Source of the DNA: Siniperca chuatsi
Taxonomy: Eukaryota; Chordata; Actinopteri; Centrarchiformes; Sinipercidae
Direction: 5' to 3'
DNA length: 64,000 nt
NCBI RefSeq assembly: GCF_020085105.1
Contig: NC_058062.1
Coordinates: forward strand, 844,001-908,000
Below, in pieces: positions 48,992 to 57,841 of this stretch; the first letter of the stretch is position 1; every line of letters begins with the position of its first letter. Under the pieces are notes generated by a model, which was given only the letters and a program-made list of their open reading frames with translations, was not told the origin of the DNA and searched no databases. The translations under genes and the position numbers were made by a program.

Positions 48992-49941
48992 GGTTGCATG
49001 TAGGTGTTACACAGCCAGCAGTACTTTTAACTGTTTCAGTTAAAAGGACTGCTGACAATGATTTCTACAACTGCTACTAACATGCATACTTCTGCTTCCT
49101 ACTAGAACTACTACCGATAGCAGTATTAATACATATTAATAGCAGTATTAAAACGTATTATTAGCAGTATTAATCCTACTGCTACTGCTGCCGTCATCAC
49201 TGCTGCATGCCCCTTTTTATTAGCGTTTTCTCACAGAGGGTTTCTTTCATCAGGCTTTCTGAAAAGCTAAAACATGATGTATCTACTGCCCTACTGGACA
49301 AGTAACCTTTGACCGTTTAGCTCATTAACCAACAAAAAACAATGATTATGTTGTACAACACTCATGGGTGCATGTTTCAGCGTTTTATTCCTGCACACAG
49401 TAATGTTATTGACAGGAATGTGAAAAACTGAGTGCAACATCACGAAGGTCTTCCAGGAGAGACTGTCTGAAAATGTGCTCTGTTAACCACATTTGTACAA
49501 TTCACCGAGTCTCGCTCCTCTCTATGACAGCAGGCTTTTCACCCGGTCTTCCAGCGTGGAGATGTGGCCAGTGACTCACACTTTTGACCTTAGATGTGGT
49601 TGGATTACATGCAGACTAGTTTTATTTGAAGTATACTGAGGCCTTGACTTGAGTTTACAACAAAGAAACAAATTCTACAAAGATCAACGTCTAACTTCAA
49701 CCTGCTGAAGCTCTAAGAGTCGGGCCGACCGATGTGGTGATTATATCTCCTTAGACAATCTTTACAAATGTTTTACTGGTGTGTGTGTGTGTGTGTTTAC
49801 AACGAAAAATAAAACACTTTAATTGCAACAAGCATGAAGAAGTACTGGCATAGCTAACAACTTTTCTTTGCTCCTCAAACAACTAGAACAGCAAATACGT
49901 CTAATCTAAAACAGCACAGCAGTGATATAATTAAAGGAAAT
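47799..49941. other. intergenic region downstream of the perforin gene
   Basis: AT-rich and mostly non-repetitive. It contains a (TG)n run at about 48,942-48,992 and a short decayed relative of the CTAACGATTA repeat near 48,180-48,255. On the perforin strand, AATAAA-type polyadenylation signals occur at 49,621-49,626 and ATTAAA at about 49,817-49,822, either of which could end the perforin transcript. No other gene is recognised. Confidence 0.6.
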
Positions 49942-50245
49942 TCAAAGAAAGGAGCTGCCGTGAGCCCCATCAGCCTCAGGACCCGACCTCCCTGAACCCC
50001 AGTGGTCCTCCCGGTCCTCCTTCATGTAGCCCATCATGCCCTCGTGGCTTGGCGAAGCAAGGTACTGCTCACACAGTGACCCCTGCAGGCTGGGAGCGCA
50101 CTCTGCAGACAGCTGGACGAAAAGGGAGCCGTGTTTCAGCCTGAACTTCTTGGTGTTGTGGCCCGTCGTGGGGATGAGGTTCACCCGCCCCAGCAGGTCG
50201 TCGTCCCAGCGGTTGTCCCGGTCCCAAACCTCGAAACGGACTTGC
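49942..50245 (-). CDS. prf1: prf1 coding exon 7: C2 domain end and stop
   Basis: Starts after acceptor TCCACAG, completing the split codon Lys463, and encodes QVRFEVWDRDNRWDDDLLGR, which supplies three calcium-binding aspartates. It ends HGSSFL and TGA at 49,944-49,942. The tail after about residue 520 is low in recognisable structure. Confidence 0.9.
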
Positions 50246-53200
50246 CTGTGGAGGGAATACAGAGATATTACATCATATACTTATTAGCACCCCCCCCACA
50301 CACAATGTTTATTACACACCAGAGAGGATTTGTGCCGTTAAAGAAATTGTTTTGGGAAACACGTTTCTCTTTCACGCTGAGAATCAGATGTTCAGACTGA
50401 GGCCACTCTCATGTCTGTACACTGAATATAAAGCTACAGCCAGCAGCTGGTTAGCGTAGCTTAGCATAAAGACTGGAAACAGGGGGAAACAGCTAGCCTG
50501 GCTCTGGTCAAAGGTAACAAAATCCTCCTACCAGCACCTCTAAAGCGAATTGATTAACATGTTATATCTCTTTTGTTTAATCCGTACAAAAAGTGTGAAA
50601 ATTGACATGTTGTAGTTTTACGGGGTTTTTTATGTTTCAGACTATTTCTGCCAATTTTCTGAAGTCTCCGGTAGTTTCCTGGCAAACTCACAGTGATGAC
50701 GAGACGTCCTAACTCCCAGTAGGGAGTTCCTCTTTGTGCAGCTAAATCCTGGATTTTCTGACCCCATGTGGAGTGCGGGAGCATCCACACCTCATCCACC
50801 CCCACCCTCAACACTGGCTGGGGTCCTGAGTCCCCTGCTCAGGGGGGTGGATACCTGCTGTACTCTGTCTGTATCCACTAACCTGCTCCTGAATGTCAAC
50901 AAGACAAAGGAGTTGATTGTGGATTTCACCAGAAAGCGGGACAGGAGCTACCAGAGGGTGAAAAGCTTTAAATACTTGGGGGTCCACGTTACGGACATCC
51001 TGGTTAAGAAGACACACCAGAGACTTTATCACCTCAGGCGTCTGCAGGATTTTAGACCTTCCCCCCGACCTCTGTCAGGTCTCGGCTGTAGACATTTTAT
51101 TTGAGATTATTTTAGATCAGATTAGAAGAGATTCGATTCACTCACTTTCTGTGCCGTAGGTTGACGGTTTCAAAGCGAATGAGGTAGTTCCAGGAGGGGA
51201 AGTCGTTGTTCCAGATCACTGGTGTTGTGGCTCCTTGATTACCGTAGAAAACCTTAACGTATCCGTCTGTCTTGGAGAAATTGTCTCCCCACAGCCCTTC
51301 GGCTCGGACCACCGTCACGTTCATCCGGGCCACGCCGATCTCGGTAGGGCAGCAGTTGGAGTTGACCATGCGGTGTCCTCTACACTGACATGCACAGTTC
51401 TGGTTCTGGCTGCCGATCTTGCAGCTGGCCGGGCACCGGAGCGGCTTGGCACTTTTGCGGATGTAGTCGCTGATGGCGTCACGTAGGCTGGACTTCAGGA
51501 CGGGGTTGTCTTTCACCTACAGAACAGAAGCAAAGAATTTATTGGGGATGAAGAATGTGGATTTTGAAGTTCCCTTTCCTGCTGCAGACCCTTTACCTCC
51601 AGACAGCGTTCTCCACTTTCCAGTACAACCAATCAACAATCACTCAACATTGTTATCAGTTTGTAGGCATCATAGAGAGCAGAAATCCAGCTCCTTTTCC
51701 AAGCTAGCCTCTGTTCCACTAGTCTCAGCCCAACAATGTGTTTTCTCAAAGGCATCTAGTTTTGTACTTGCTGATAAAATTTGAGTATGAGTGTGAATTT
51801 GAGTCAAGAAAAGATTTTCAGATTAAATAATTTTTTGTTAGCATTGAACAACTACATCTCCCATGAGTCTGCGTTAACTGACTGTTCACTAAGCCCCGCC
51901 CCCCTTAGTTACTTTTGCTAACCTGTCAATCTTTCTTTTCTCACACGGCACATGATGATGGTGGCAGATTTACCATCAAAATTTATAGTAATTTTTAAAG
52001 CAATGAGTCCATGATTTCAGACAAAAGCAGCTTCTCACTTTTAGCCGACGACAATTTTACTAAAATGAAACTGTTGGTGGCCAATTTGATCAGCTGTGGC
52101 TAGTTAGCTAATTAGGCTAACATTAGCTCCTTGAGTTGGTTGAAAACCAGCTGACTTGTTCTAAAATAAGAACCCAGCAAAGGGGTCTTAAATATGCACT
52201 TGATATCATGCTAACAGACTGAGGCTAAAGCTAACAGGTCCCGGGTAAAAAGTCATCCTCTCCATCAGTTGCTAATCCATGTAGAAGACATGGAAATAAA
52301 GCAACAGCATTGTTTTTGTATTGCAGCTGGTTAGTCCTATTCTATAAATATGAAAAATGTAAGATCAGACTGTTATTTCATGCTAACAAAACCCTGTGTG
52401 GCTGTTTAGCTTATACTTTCAAACTGTATGTTTCACTTTTAACGTTAATTCAATTAAATTTTATTTATATAGCGCCAATTCATAACAGAAGTTCTCTCAT
52501 TGCATCTTTCGCTGCGCAGAGGATTGTGGGTCAGAATAGCCAGAAAAGCATGCTGGCTTGGATACTGCGAAATGCGACCGGACGCAGTAGAACATCCTAG
52601 TATTTCTGGCATATTGCATTTGACATACTGTGTATTGGGACATACTAAATATTTTTAATGGCATACTAAATAGTGTGGTAGCATTAGTATTGGAACGCAC
52701 AGTACCAGGGGAGGTAAATTAAGACTTGACTCCTGAAAACGGTTTGAACATTTGGCATGAAGCCTTTTTTTGGAACGTAATTGGCTAGTAAAATGCATCC
52801 CAAGATGGAGCTCGGTCACTAGACTTAAATTAGACACAGGAACAAAACCAAATCATAATAAGGACAAAAAACTGTAAATAACAAGCTTCAGACTTAATTT
52901 GTTCCTTACCAGGAAGTGCAGGGGGCTGATCTGGTAGGACACCAAACCTGGGACCCTCCTCAGGGAACTGAGCCACTTCTTGTACCCTGCGACACCACTG
53001 GGGGTGAACAGGAGGTCCCCAACATCTCCGTCCCCTCCCAGAACGTCGGTGGTCCGGTCGGAGAAGGCCTGGCTGAAGGTTGATCCAGTTTTTAGGCTCT
53101 TGCTCTTGGCATGGCAGAAGCTGGAGGCTGCACTGACGTCGATGCCTTTGATGGTCACGCTGGCCTCGACAGACAGGCAGTTGCTAATAGTGTGGATGGA

Positions 53201-55583
53201 CAACTTGCTCATGGCGGCCTCGCAGGTCCGGATGGCGGTGATGGAGTGGACTCGACCACCAAGTTGAACCCTGCGGATGAAGTGGGTCCCATAGACGGAG
53301 ATGAACTGTTGGAAAGCCAAAGTGTTCTTGTGGTCGTAGGTGGAGGGAAGGTTCTTCAGGGAAACCTCAAACTCCTTACTCAGTGGAGGGCGGGAGTGAA
53401 GACGGAAGCTGAAGGTAAAGAAGCTTATTATTCACCAAAAGTACTCCACTGATTAATCACTGCACTCATCACATTCAGTGCAGCAGAACCCGAAATATCG
53501 TCTTCTTTATTCCACACATTCTTCTTCCTCGTCAAAACTTGGTGCCTACATTACCCACAATGCAACTCGCCTGCCAACAGTTGGTTTGCAGATCGGGGTG
53601 TGTTATGCTAGTAGCGGCTAATGTAGCCTGGAGCCTCTAGCCTGCAGCAGAGATGAGCAGCGGGCTGCAGAGGTCTGGTGAGCTCACTTCACCACAGCCC
53701 CAACCGACGCTGACTCAACTCCTCTGGAGACACTGAAGGCTTTATACTACTTTAAAACATGCAGTAGAACTCCCCGACTCTGCGTCACCTTTAAAATGTT
53801 CTGATGTCAACAATGAAGGGGAAGTTGCGTATGCCACTCCCCACAGAATAGTTGGGATCGAAGGGAGAATGTGTGCACCTGTACGGAAAGTCTTATCCAG
53901 GCTTACAAAAATGACTTTAGAGCAAAACAACCTAACCTCAGTTCCTCTCAGTACTCACGTGTAGTATTTGCATTGGAAGTCGTGGGTGGTGTAGGAGAAC
54001 TTGTCTTTCCTGCTGCGGCTCTCCGCAAACTTTGATGAGAAGGAGTGTGATCCTCCGACTGCAAACCCGCCGAGTCCAGTGACACCAAGGCCCCTCTGAG
54101 TCACATCACAACAGGCACAATGAACAATTTCATACATAGTCCCACCTGTGCCGTCAGCACTCTGTACATTGCTCTGCGATGCGGTCACATAGCGAAATAT
54201 AGAATTTAAACGTTACATACAGATATTTTGAATGAGTGCTGAGGTCACAGATGGGGCGACTGCTTCCTATTATTATCCCAATTCCACCAAAATAATTACA
54301 TAAACCTCCCACCTTCCAGCTCAATCCGAGAGATGAACTCGTGTCTTTCATGACCGACTGGCTGGACTCGAAGATCTTACTGCTCAGACTGCGCCGGCAG
54401 TGCACCTGAGGCCAGAGAGGATGCTGGGTAATGCTGTACACCATAACATGGCCATGTTACACTTAATTTACATTACAAGGCCTCACAAGCTCATCAGTAC
54501 AACACTGCCAAAAACATCCTTCCAAGAATCCTCCTTTTATTAATATTTATTAATGAATCTTCAGTCAGTCAAAGTGATGTGTTTTCACTGACCTTGATCT
54601 GCCAGTCCAGGACCGACACTGGGAGTTTCTGGGTCTGTTTGAAGAGGAAGCACAGAAAACAGTTCATCATCAGCGTAGTGATGCAGGAGCAGTAAGTAGA
54701 AAGTGTAACACAACTAACCAAATATTTTAGAACTGGCTTTAAATGCAACTTACAAGATTTTACTTTTATATTTTAAGTGCGTTTTGCTGATGATGCTTAC
54801 ATACTTTTACTTCAGTAAGATTTCGAAAGCAGGACAGAGTATTTCTATATTGTACCATTGCTACTTTTACTTAAGACGGTGTCGTCCCTCATTCGTCCAG
54901 GAGTGTTCTATCATAGAAAAGGTTTCAGTCGTAGTCATCTGGACCCTGTTAGCATATGATAGGCGTGACCAAGGTGCGCCAATCATATGCTAATCAGGTA
55001 CTTAACAGTGATGAGGGAGGTGCAGCCAGAAAACAATAGACCTGATTACTGATTACTGGGCCATCATGGAAACTATTAGGTCAGTTTCAGGTGAAACTAG
55101 CTAATCAACAGATACTCAGGTAGACTCCTTCCTGAGGGCGGGGCTTATGTAACACAGAGTAGCTTAAATTTCTGAGTTCTCAGATCATTTTCACAATTGA
55201 GAATGACTTCCGGATGGGAGCCGAAACGTCTTGATTCTGAAAACAGCGTCCAGATGACTACGACTGAAACCTTTTCTACGATACTTTTACTTAAGTAAAA
55301 TACATGACAACTTCCTGCACCACTGAGCGGCTCTGACCTGGTTGAGGAGGTGGTTGCGGCACACGGTGCAGTTCCCCCGGACTCCTCCGACCATGAAGTT
55401 CTTGACGTCGACCACGCTGGCTCCACTGGTCTGCATCTTCACCACATCGAAACCTTCACCGGCCAGGTTGTGACCCGGTACAAACGGGGCCTGCTGACAC
55501 TCCGTGAAGGAGCTGGTCTGGCAACCCAGAGACCAAGGGAGGAAGAGGAGGAGGAGGAGGAAGAGAGGGGAGGAGGAGAGCAT
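49942..55583 (-). CDS. prf1: perforin-1-like, complete coding region in seven exons
   Basis: Perforin is the pore-forming protein that cytotoxic lymphocytes release to breach target membranes so granzymes can enter. Coding exons (minus strand): 55,583-55,338; 54,634-54,593; 54,405-54,313; 54,095-53,959; 53,408-52,910; 51,516-51,146; 50,245-49,942. All junctions are GT-AG, phases agree, and the sum is 1,692 nt: 563 residues plus stop (human perforin is 555). Order: hydrophobic signal peptide (about 1-20), MACPF domain with signature YGTHF at 212-216, a cysteine cluster (367-395) in the EGF-like position, and a C2 domain with Asp417, Asp423, Asp471, Asp473 and Asp479 at the spacing of the calcium ligands in mammalian perforin. 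It appears intact. Fish have several perforin paralogues; which one this is cannot be told. Confidence 0.92.
50246..51145 (-). other. prf1: prf1 intron between coding exons 6 and 7
   Basis: A 900-bp intron. About a third is a LINE fragment in the opposite orientation to the gene. The rest has TTAGCATAAAGACTGGAAAC near 50,461, a motif seen often in fish non-coding DNA. Confidence 0.8.
50775..51080 (+). pseudogene. LINE reverse-transcriptase 3' fragment in a perforin intron
   Basis: The plus strand reads NLLLNVNKTKELIVDFTRKR (50,881-50,940), SFKYLGVHVTD (50,964-50,996) and HLRRLQDF. This is the thumb-side motif order (LNxxKTKExxxDF, FKYLGVxxT, LYxLRRL) of L2/Rex-type fish LINEs. It is truncated at both ends and lacks the catalytic box. 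Confidence 0.8.
51146..51516 (-). CDS. prf1: prf1 coding exon 6: EGF-like region and first half of C2
   Basis: A 371-nt exon after acceptor TTCTGTAG, beginning VKDNPVLKSSLRDAISDYIR (residues 340-359), then seven cysteines between 367 and 395 in the EGF-like linker, then the C2 start with GDNFSKTDGYVKV (Asp417 and Asp423). It ends in phase 2 with donor GTGAGT. Confidence 0.92.
51517..52909 (-). other. prf1: prf1 intron between coding exons 5 and 6
   Basis: 1,393 bp, donor GTAAGG and acceptor TTCTGTAG. It contains a short interspersed repeat at about 52,447-52,500. No coding content is recognised. Confidence 0.8.
52447..52500 (+). repeat. interspersed fish repeat, TTTATATAGCGCCAATTCAT type
   Basis: CAATTAAATTTTATTTATAT followed by AGCGCCAATTCATAACAG is a widespread fish dispersed motif. 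Only the core is present. Confidence 0.6.
52910..53408 (-). CDS. prf1: prf1 coding exon 5: MACPF core
   Basis: A 499-nt exon encoding residues 173-339. It carries the MACPF signature (YGTHFIRRVQLGGRV, starting at Tyr212), followed by ITAIRTCEAAMSKLS and the C-terminal MACPF helices and strands, ending PLHFL before donor GTAAGG. The membrane-inserting helix clusters should lie in and around this exon. Confidence 0.95.
53409..53958 (-). other. prf1: prf1 intron between coding exons 4 and 5
   Basis: 550 bp, donor GTGAGT and acceptor CCTTCAG. Nearly half is dispersed repeat A, copy 2. Confidence 0.85.
53547..53785 (+). repeat. dispersed repeat A, copy 2
   Basis: Same order of blocks as 12,805-13,075 (CTACATTACCCACAATGCAA, GTGTGTTATGCTAGTAGCGG, CTGAAGGCTTTATACTACTT). 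The left copy has about 50 bp more in the middle. Confidence 0.85.
53959..54095 (-). CDS. prf1: prf1 coding exon 4
   Basis: 137 nt encoding residues 128-172 plus two bases of codon 173. Reads RGLGVTGLGGFAVGGSHS then FSSKFAESRSRKDKFSYTTH, the glycine-rich strand and following segment of the MACPF fold (mammalian perforin has a comparable GGSHS block). It ends QCKYY with phase-2 donor GTGAGT. Confidence 0.92.
54096..54312 (-). other. prf1: prf1 intron between coding exons 3 and 4
   Basis: 217 bp, donor GTGGGA and acceptor TGACTCAG. Nothing notable inside. Confidence 0.8.
54313..54405 (-). CDS. prf1: prf1 coding exon 3
   Basis: 93 nt encoding residues 97-127: VHCRRSLSSKIFESSQSVMK then DTSSSLGLSWK. 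Acceptor GCCTCAG and donor GTGGGA; phase 0 at both ends. The Cys-Arg-Arg and the K(D/N)TSSS pattern fit the perforin N-terminal MACPF region. Confidence 0.88.
54593..54634 (-). CDS. prf1: prf1 coding exon 2 (42 nt)
   Basis: A very short exon encoding TQKLPVSVLDWQIK (residues 83-96). Acceptor TCAAACAG and donor GTCAGT. It is found because perforins carry a KLPxSVxDWR-like stretch here and because it keeps the frame between its neighbours. Confidence 0.88.
54862..54875. repeat. target-site duplication, left of Penelope-like copy 2
   Basis: TACTTTTACTTAAG, identical over 14 bp to 55,282-55,295. Confidence 0.85.
54876..55281 (+). mobile_element. Penelope-derived element, rearranged copy 2
   Basis: A 406-bp insertion with a perfect 14-bp target-site duplication. 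It starts with the same coding scrap as copy 1 (ACGGTGTCGTCCCTCATTCG through TAGAAAAGG). It then jumps into an inverted stretch of its own 3' end (TTTCAGTCGTAGTCATCTGG) before running through the 3' region to the same end as copy 1 (CGACTGAAACCTTTTCTACGA). Thus about 35 bp near the start and the end are inverted repeats. It lacks the endonuclease. Orientation is opposite to the perforin gene. Confidence 0.85.
55197..55234 (+). ncRNA. possible degenerate hammerhead-ribozyme-like motif, copy 2
   Basis: Same GAGAATGA - hairpin - CCGAAACGTC arrangement as at 46,887-46,925. Conservation between the copies only shows common descent of the element, not activity. Confidence 0.3.
55282..55295. repeat. 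target-site duplication, right of Penelope-like copy 2
   Basis: TACTTTTACTTAAG, identical to 54,862-54,875. Confidence 0.85.
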
Positions 55584-55590
55584 TGTAGAG
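55338..55590 (-). CDS. prf1: prf1 coding exon 1: start codon and signal peptide
   Basis: Begins 7 nt after acceptor CTTTCAG; ATG at 55,583-55,581. The first 20 residues (MLSSSPLFLLLLLFLPWSLG) form a classic secretory signal, followed by CQTSSFTECQ, APFVPGHNLAGEGFDVV and the CTVCRN cysteine pair of the N-terminal MACPF region. 82 codons end at NQ with donor GTCAGA. This ATG is chosen because it gives the signal peptide at the N-terminus. Confidence 0.92.
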
Positions 55591-56689
55591 CTGAAAGAAA
55601 AGAGGTGAAGAAGAGACAGACTGCTGTAAAAACGGCGTGATACACAGAGAAAGAAGGACAAAGACACTTTCCCCTGTATCTTGATAAATACATATTTAAC
55701 CCTTAAATGCATCCCTGAGGTCTTAGAGACCTTGGGCCACATTACAACCGTTCATTTGATTCAAATACGGCCTCAACTCCCTTTTACCCGATCTGAGATC
55801 TGAGCAATGTTCTTTGCACAGTACACAAGTAGCGAGTAAATCGCGGGTTATGTTGCGTTTTTCTGTTTGGTGGCACTGTTGTATCTCTGATAGCATGAAT
55901 GAATGAATGAATGTAGCATGGTAGTGAGCAGTTACAGCAGCACGACATGCACAGTACAGCACAGTAAATGTCTCGGCATCTGTAACCGGCCTCTTAAGAC
56001 CAACGTAAGAACGTTTGGCTTTAAGAGTTAAATTAAAATCTGATGACAAACGGCAGCACTTTCCGACAAATACACGTTCTTTAGATGAGACACTGCAGTC
56101 GTCAGCGAATCGACTCATTTCCAGCTGGACTCAAACTGGGATTACACGGCCAGTGTCTCAAACCACAAAGCGACCAGGACGCCACAAATACTTTTAATAC
56201 GTTTTGACTTGATATCTCATATTTTTTACTCTTCCTTTATTTTATCATCAGCAACTGTTTTCAGCTCTTTTCCCGGTGGAACAACTATGTACGAACTTTC
56301 TTACTTAAAAGCAAAACTTTGGTCTTTTTAAGTGAAACTTATGAGATGGTAAGTAATAATTTTAACTTATTTTCTATCTCAGAATGTTTTATTTCTTATC
56401 ATTATTAACTTTTCACTGTTTCCTGCTTATAACGAGCTTCCATACATTAAAGTCAGGCAGACAAATTGTCTCTAAACTGATCTGAAATCTGAAAAAGATA
56501 ATTTTGATTTTGGGTCGAAATCCTTCTTTCTTCAGCCATCTGAAGCGTTTCTTTCAGAGGGGATCATTACATCTGTTAATCGATCAATCAGTCACGGAGG
56601 TTTTTTTTACAGTTCTTGAATGAAGCAGAAGATAAACAGTTCATAAAAATGATTTTGATTACTCTTTAAAGGTAATGAAGTTCTTTTAC
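55591..56689 (-). other. prf1: prf1 5' intron (proposed)
   Basis: About 1.1 kb between the proposed non-coding exon and the first coding exon. It has a (GAAT)n run at about 55,896-55,912. No coding content is recognised. Confidence 0.5.
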
Positions 56690-56835
56690 CTTCAGAAAGC
56701 TGATGCTGTTGACGATGAGGAGAGAGTCCTGATGCTGAGTCCTGATGAGTCCTGATGAGTCCTGATGCTGAGTCCTGATGAGACCTGATGCTGAGTCCAG
56801 ATCAGTGAAGTCTGATGTGTGCGAAGCTGCTGTGG
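56690..56835 (-). other. prf1: probable prf1 non-coding first exon and TSS region
   Basis: A good donor (AAG then GTAAAA from 56,689 on minus) follows a stretch without any ATG, and a TTTAAA box at about 56,839-56,844 could be the TATA element. The exon contains a tandem GAGTCCTGAT-type repeat (56,728-56,800 on plus). Vertebrate perforin genes often have a separate 5' UTR exon, and coding exon 1 begins with an acceptor just before the ATG, so one is required. This is the best candidate by eye. Confidence 0.45.
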
Positions 56836-56979
56836 CTGACTTTAAAAACACTTACTGAGACATCATTGTGTCTCAGAGTGTGATCACACCTCCAGATGCT
56901 CTGAATGCTGCTCCGCTTTAACTTCCCACAGTCATAAACACCAGGACACCTTCATCGGAGTTTCACAAGAAAAGTCACT

Positions 56980-57345
56980 TTGAGAGAAAAAGGGTGTTTA
57001 TTTTTTTTAGAAAAAATATTATGATATGAAGTTGTACTTTTATGAGAAAAGTTATAATATGTTGAGAAAAAAGTAAGTTTGGAAAGTCATAATATTACCC
57101 AAAAAAAAGTTGTAATTTTATGAGACAAATCATAACGTTTAGAGAAAAAAGTCACAATGTTTTGAGTAAAAAATCTAAATATTTAAAGATAAAGTTGTGA
57201 TTTCTGAGGGAAAAGTAGTATTTCAAGAGAAGTCTTATTGTTTTGGGAAAAAAGTCTTAATTTTATGAGAATAAAGTTGGAACATTTTGAGAAAAAAGTT
57301 GTAATAGTTTTAGAAAAATACCATCTCGAGATTAGAAAACATGTT
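56980..57345. repeat. degenerate GAGAAAAAAGTCATAAT repeat
   Basis: Words such as TGAGAAAAGTTATAATA, GAGAAAAAAGTCACAATG and GAGAAAAAAGTTGTAATA recur about every 20-35 bp. It is a common AT-rich fish repeat type, decayed here. Confidence 0.7.
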
Positions 57346-57430
57346 TAAGCATCTCCACAGTCGACACTGAACTGCTACTGCTGATAAAAAAGTGTTTATT
57401 AGTGAAACTCTCATGTGAACGAGTGCAACT

Positions 57431-57495
57431 GCCTTCTTCTTCTTCTTCTTCTTCTTCTTCTTCTTCTTCTTCTTCTTCTTCTTTCTTCTTCTTCT
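57431..57495. repeat. (CTT)n microsatellite
   Basis: About 21 CTT units with one interruption. Confidence 0.95.
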
Positions 57496-57570
57496 GTCAA
57501 ACCTGTAATCACCTGAGGAAACAGACTCAGAGCCAATCAGATGGTTTCAATGTACGTTTAACATCATCGT

Positions 57571-57592
57571 GCGTGTGCGTGTGTGTGTGCGC

Positions 57593-57662
<70 letters not shown>

Positions 57663-57697
57663 GTGCGTGTGTGTGCGTGCGTGTGTGTGTGTGTGCG
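57571..57697. repeat. (GT)n(GC) compound microsatellite
   Basis: About 127 bp of GT with interspersed GCGTGC. A complementary-strand (CA)n run follows at about 57,804-57,840, so the two could pair as a hairpin across about 100 bp. Confidence 0.95.
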
Positions 57698-57841
57698 CAG
57701 GAAGCCGTCGTGTTTAAGTGACAAACAAACTTCAGACTCAGCGGAAAAGTTGCAGCGGAGGTCACACTGTTGTCACGACTCTGTAACCACGGCAACTTCT
57801 GCTCACACACACACACACACACACGCACGCACGCATGCACG

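Larger units (their letters stand above)
54635..55337 (-). other. prf1: prf1 intron between coding exons 1 and 2
   Basis: 703 bp, over half of it Penelope-derived (54,876-55,281). The flanks contain TACTTTTACTTAAG-rich sequence of the stepped AAGTA repeat type, into which the element inserted. Confidence 0.85.
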
